Positions 61,061 to 64,000 of a DNA stretch of 64,000 bases are shown piece by piece. The notes under the pieces were generated by a model. The model was not told the DNA's origin and searched no databases. It saw nothing but the letters and a program-made list of their open reading frames with translations. How positions within the stretch are numbered: position 1 is the stretch's first letter; each line of letters begins with the position of its first letter. The position numbers and the translations under genes were made by a program. The DNA is from Rotaria sordida (taxonomy: Eukaryota; Rotifera; Eurotatoria; Philodinida; Philodinidae): NCBI GenBank assembly GCA_905250125.1, contig CAJNOL010000375.1, positions 85,980 to 149,979 on the forward strand, written 5' to 3'.

Positions 61061-61551
61061 TATTTATAGTAAGACCCTCTCAAAATAGGATCTCCAAGCC
61101 AGAACGCACTATTGAGCACACTTGGTGTATATATTGGGGAACGATAGTTACACATTAAAAAAAATTCCGCCTTATATCTTTTCTTAGCAGAGCTAGGTCA
61201 ATTTTAGTAGTCATTATGATGCCTCCAGCATTCTTCAAGAGCATTTAACTACCTTAAGGCATAGAGCTGATTTTCTTCCTTTTTATTTTAAAGAAGATAC
61301 TTGGGGCTAGCACCTCTCGCCATCTGTTTTTAAGTTTCTTCTTTTTGTTACTTTTTTATCCATGTATCAGGTCATGAATCCTGAGAAAAATACAAAATCC
61401 TATGAGAATATCGGGATTTTAAGGAAAAATAATAACATTTTTTCTTTGTTTAAGCTTTTTTCAAAAAAAGGGTCACGAGAGTCGCTAGCCCTAAACATGA
61501 GCTTTCAACCAAAAAAAATATTTGACTTTATCTTATACTGTGATAGAATGA
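61061..61551. other. Gene-free stretch
   Basis: No recognised coding sequence or structured repeat. Confidence 0.4.
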
Positions 61552-61597
61552 GGGTGTGAGTGTGGGTGAATACAGAAAATATTTTTATCCACACCTC
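61552..61597. repeat. Telomere-like hairpin 5
   Basis: GAGGGTGTGAGTGTGGGTGA, loop with AATACAGAAAATA, then ATCCACACCTC. The outermost GAGGTGT-like bases pair. The loop shares a 12-13 nt string with hairpin 7. Confidence 0.75.
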
Positions 61598-61742
61598 AGA
61601 TTGCATGACGTCACTAATCAAACAGAAGAAACCAAGGTGAAGTCATTTTGCTGCAGAGAAAACGCAAATAAATAGTGATGTACTGGTTATTTAAAGAGGT
61701 ATATTTTTCAGTGCGGCTGGCTTTCTCCTCGCTGAGTCATAG

Positions 61743-61768
61743 CATATATATAACTTATATATAATAGA
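61743..61768 (+). promoter_or_regulatory. TATA-like elements upstream of 66-codon frame
   Basis: CATATATATAACTT (61743-61756) and TATATATAATAG (61757-61768) lie about 90-110 nt before the ATG at 61854. They are followed by a pyrimidine-rich leader. They fit a compact core promoter but are also common by chance in AT-rich DNA. Confidence 0.35.
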
Positions 61769-61853
61769 CAGTACTTCTTCAGTCATAATTCTCACCTATT
61801 CGTTTCCTTCGCTTCTTCTCCTTTCTCTCAACACTACATCCAAAGTCATCGTA

Positions 61854-62054
61854 ATGATACCAATCGCCGTTCTGATGGGACGGGTGGCATTACTCAGCTC
61901 AGAACTGCGCCCCGTCGCGATCGCTGCATTAGATGAGCTCACACGGCGCGGACTGACTTCTACAACGTTGAATTGGTTTCGCGAGGCAATGATTGCAGTT
62001 GGCTACAGTTCATACATCAAATATCTGGGCGACATAGCTGAAAAACTGTTTTGA
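61854..62054 (+). CDS. Hypothetical 66-residue protein with GC-rich codons
   Basis: A 66-codon frame starts at the first ATG after a pyrimidine-rich leader and ends with TGA. I do not recognise the product. It is rich in Leu, Ala and Ile, with basic residues mid-sequence (DELTRRGL), and looks mostly alpha-helical. It has no signal peptide or clear membrane span. About half of its codons end in G or C (CTG, CGC, GTC, GCG, CGG), unlike the A/T-ending genes elsewhere in the window. TATA-like sequences lie upstream and an AATAAA signal 30 nt downstream (62084-62089), making a compact unit of about 350 nt. It lies between telomere-like hairpins 5 and 6. It may be a foreign, viral or TE-borne small gene, or a chance frame in GC-richer DNA. 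Confidence 0.45.
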   Translation: MIPIAVLMGRVALLSSELRPVAIAALDELTRRGLTSTTLNWFREAMIAVGYSSYIKYLGDIAEKLF

Positions 62055-62083
62055 TGTAATACATATTTCAAAAAACTAACTCC

Positions 62084-62089
62084 AATAAA
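62084..62089 (+). terminator. AATAAA poly(A) signal after small frame
   Basis: The canonical hexamer lies 30 nt after the stop codon of the 66-codon frame. Such hexamers are frequent by chance in AT-rich DNA, so support is contextual. Confidence 0.4.
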
Positions 62090-62160
62090 CTCGAACTTGA
62101 TTCATTAACTAGCGTGTTTTTCTTTTGCTGAAGTGCATACTATCAGGTATAAACTAAGCT

Positions 62161-62202
62161 CGAGTAGCTTGACGTTGCATGCTACGGCTGTCAAGCTTCT
62201 CG
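62161..62202. other. Stem-loop downstream of small frame
   Basis: CGAGTAGCTTGAC pairs with GTCAAGCTTCTCG, apart from one bulged base on each side, around a 16-nt loop. No similar structure was seen elsewhere in the window. Confidence 0.5.
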
Positions 62203-62756
62203 AACCAGTTAAGATTTTTGAGACTTACATATGCTAGAATGTCCGAATGGCAAGAATCTCACTTTTTTTTCAGAAGTCGTAGACCACGTTGAGTTATATA
62301 TAAAAGTAAATTTCAGCATTCGCCGACTTTTCCTTAGAGAGAAATCAAATTTACAAAACATTTTGTCGTTTGAGTTCCAGAAAAACAAAAACGAACCGCT
62401 TTTATGTCGAAGATCTTCAAAAGGAAAAGTGTCGAAATCAAAGTTGTAGAGGATAGTCCGAAGGATAGTTCTCAAAAAATTTCGAACCCGATTTCTATGA
62501 AAACTCTGAATAAACTTGCGAATGCAAAATTTTCGGATATCTATAAAAGACTCCAATACCAATGAACCAGACTTAGAGCTGGTACAGGACCAGCCGGCTT
62601 GTCGGTCACCGGTCCAGTCCGGTTGAACTTTTCAAAGTGGTCGGTTTTCACCGTTTTTTTTCACTTTTTGGAGTACTGAAACTACAGTCTACGGCAAAAG
62701 TTTAAGCGAATTTGCTTTTTTCAACTTGTTTTTTGGTATTTGTTTCTTTAATGTTT
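62203..62756. other. Gene-free stretch with a CCGG-rich patch
   Basis: A GC-rich tract near 62575-62660 repeats GGACCAGCCGG, GGTCACCGGTCCAG and GTCCGGTTGAAC words, reminiscent of the ACTGGT palindromes in the 238-bp MITE. No gene identified. Confidence 0.4.
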
Positions 62757-62857
62757 GGGTGGGTGTGGGTGTAGGATAAGACAAGACCAACATTTACATC
62801 CACACGCCGCATCCATATCTACCCACACTCACACCCACATCCACCCACACCCACACT
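62757..62857. repeat. Telomere-like hairpin 6
   Basis: GGGTGGGTGTGGGTGTAGGA (62757-62776) is followed by a roughly 20-nt spacer and then about 60 nt of degenerate CCACAC/CCCACA repeats to 62857. Confidence 0.85.
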
Positions 62858-63200
62858 CTGTCTAGTGGGTTCCCGTTCCTACGAACGGAATCCAAAACTG
62901 TCATTCTTAACATGAAATAGTACTGCATGTCTAGTATAGTTGCTGTACATTTTGCGACATTCTATATGTATTATTCTTGTTGATATTCGTTGCAGCGGAT
63001 GGAATTATGTCAACAGGCAAGCTGATCGTATTTATAGAGAAAGAAGAGAAAAAGAAACACAAAAATGTTGCTATATTCTTCGAATACTTGGCGATGTGAA
63101 GACATACAGAGAGAAAATGACTAATACAATTAAATAAGAGGATGCTAGTACAGGCAGAGCAAACATGCCTGGAATATAAAATCAGCTAAGCAATTTCTTT
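62858..63200. other. Gene-free spacer between hairpins 6 and 7
   Basis: A 65-codon frame at 62940-63137 has no recognisable product. Nothing else seen. Confidence 0.4.
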
Positions 63201-63308
63201 GGGTGGGTGTGGATGTAGGTGTAGGTGTGGGTGTGGGTCTGGGTCTGGATAGGGTATGGGTGTGGGTGTAGGTCAATACAGAAAATAATAGTGCCCGTAC
63301 CCACGTCC
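63201..63308. repeat. Telomere-like hairpin 7
   Basis: About 74 nt of GGGTGT-type repeats with variants (GGATGT, GGTGTA, GGGTCT), a loop containing AATACAGAAAATA, then a short C-arm CCCGTACCCACGTCC. Confidence 0.85.
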
Positions 63309-63500
63309 AATAACACGAAACGCGTCAGCGAAAATAGTCTGCATTTCTTTTAAATTAATTTTCATTCAAGCATTTTTATATTTATTCAATTTTAATTTGA
63401 TTTTCGACAAGAAATCAATTGCTGAAAAGCAAGAGTTGAGACTAGCAGATTGATTTGTATTATAATTAGAAATATAAGTCGATCTGTTTTCCAATTGATT

Positions 63501-63521
63501 TACACACACCCACACTCACAC
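63501..63521. repeat. Short CCACAC tract (8)
   Basis: TACACACACCCACACTCACAC is a C-arm-type tract without a visible G-arm nearby. Confidence 0.6.
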
Positions 63522-63850
63522 TTTATTGTAGGTGAATTCTGCTTTAATTTTAAAAGTAAAATTTTAAAGTGTTATGTATTGTTTCAAAAATTTTTCTTTG
63601 GATCTCTTATACTAATAATTAGACCACTTGATAAGATTGAGTTAGAAACATCAGAAATAATCTATTAGGTTATCGTGTTAACTTTACACATCCATTAAGG
63701 TGTTTGTTGAAATTCTTTTCGAATTTCGAATTTGTATCTTGTTTTTGATTTGAATTTTCTGAATTCGAATAATTTTTGAAACAGATACATGCCACTTGAT
63801 AGTACTTTATCAGTATAATCGAAATATAAAATTTGTATTGTGGTAACCGT

Positions 63851-63863
63851 ACACACCCACACC
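63851..63863. repeat. Short CCACAC tract (9)
   Basis: ACACACCCACACC without a G-arm. It is followed by two diverged direct copies of a roughly 58-bp unit (about 63877-63990) sharing AAAGAAAT.CCAG and AAGGATTTC. Confidence 0.5.
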
Positions 63864-64000
63864 TTATCGGAAACCAAAGAAATACCAGAATCCAAGGATT
63901 TCTTGGCACTTTAACCGGTCAGAATTGGTGGTAAAATAAAGAAATTCCAGGCCCTGAAGGATTTCATCACATTTTGTTCGGTCAAACTTAATCCAAAAAC

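Noticed and set aside
1-64000. Bacterial contamination or plasmid
   Set aside because: Spliced metazoan genes occur across the window with consistent AT-rich codon use and GT-AG introns.

Overview
The window looks like an animal nuclear genome and most likely a bdelloid rotifer (Rotaria- or Adineta-like). It is AT-rich. Genes are split by many 50-80 bp GT-AG introns plus a few 0.5-1.9 kb ones, and the proteins are metazoan: Mab-21, IST1, ADAR, myosin II and AMP deaminase. GTGTGG/CCACAC hexamer tracts recur, and this is the telomere unit I know as reported for bdelloids (TGTGGG). Two 10-N runs (39365-39374 and 49526-49535) show that it is a scaffold with placeholder gaps. Species assignment is inference.

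Layout. 1-1.55 kb: a decayed MULE/FLYWCH-type transposase cut off at a telomere-like hairpin. 3.07-4.69 kb (-): a two-exon Mab-21-like gene. 6.7-8.0 kb: a degenerate Tc1/mariner-like element with long inverted ends. 8.88-11.10 kb (-): IST1, an ESCRT-III factor, in six exons. 11.1-15.9 kb: gene-free, with diverged repeats and foldbacks. 15.89-20.65 kb (+): an ADAR with two dsRNA-binding domains and a deaminase domain, nine exons, with a foldback MITE in its largest intron. 22.33-23.19 kb (+): an intron-free aldo-keto reductase. 27.35-40.96 kb (+): nonmuscle myosin II heavy chain, about 25 exons, with a 70-nt penultimate cassette exon that switches the C-terminal tail and one coiled-coil exon probably hidden in an N gap. 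41.97-42.91 kb: a large TA-flanked foldback.

Right third. 43.71-50.07 kb is a 6.35 kb hAT-superfamily transposon with 14-bp terminal repeats and 8-bp target duplications. Its six-exon transposase (-) has three in-frame stops, a mariner element sits in its third intron, and one end carries a 33-bp palindromic tandem array. Beyond it lie gene debris (a possible TMEM205-like exon, a retropepsin-like reading frame, and the 3' half of an AMP deaminase) and then a gene-poor tract from 57 to 64 kb. That tract holds many GTGTGG...CCACAC hairpins, two small non-autonomous hAT elements with recognisable target duplications, and a compact GC-rich 66-codon reading frame with its own TATA-like and poly(A) signals.

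The left two thirds are ordinary euchromatin with housekeeping genes. The right third looks like a TE-rich, telomere-repeat-seeded accessory or subtelomere-like region. The genes do not form a pathway. The recurring theme is foldback DNA, which is notable next to an ADAR gene, because RNA from such foldbacks would be double-stranded.
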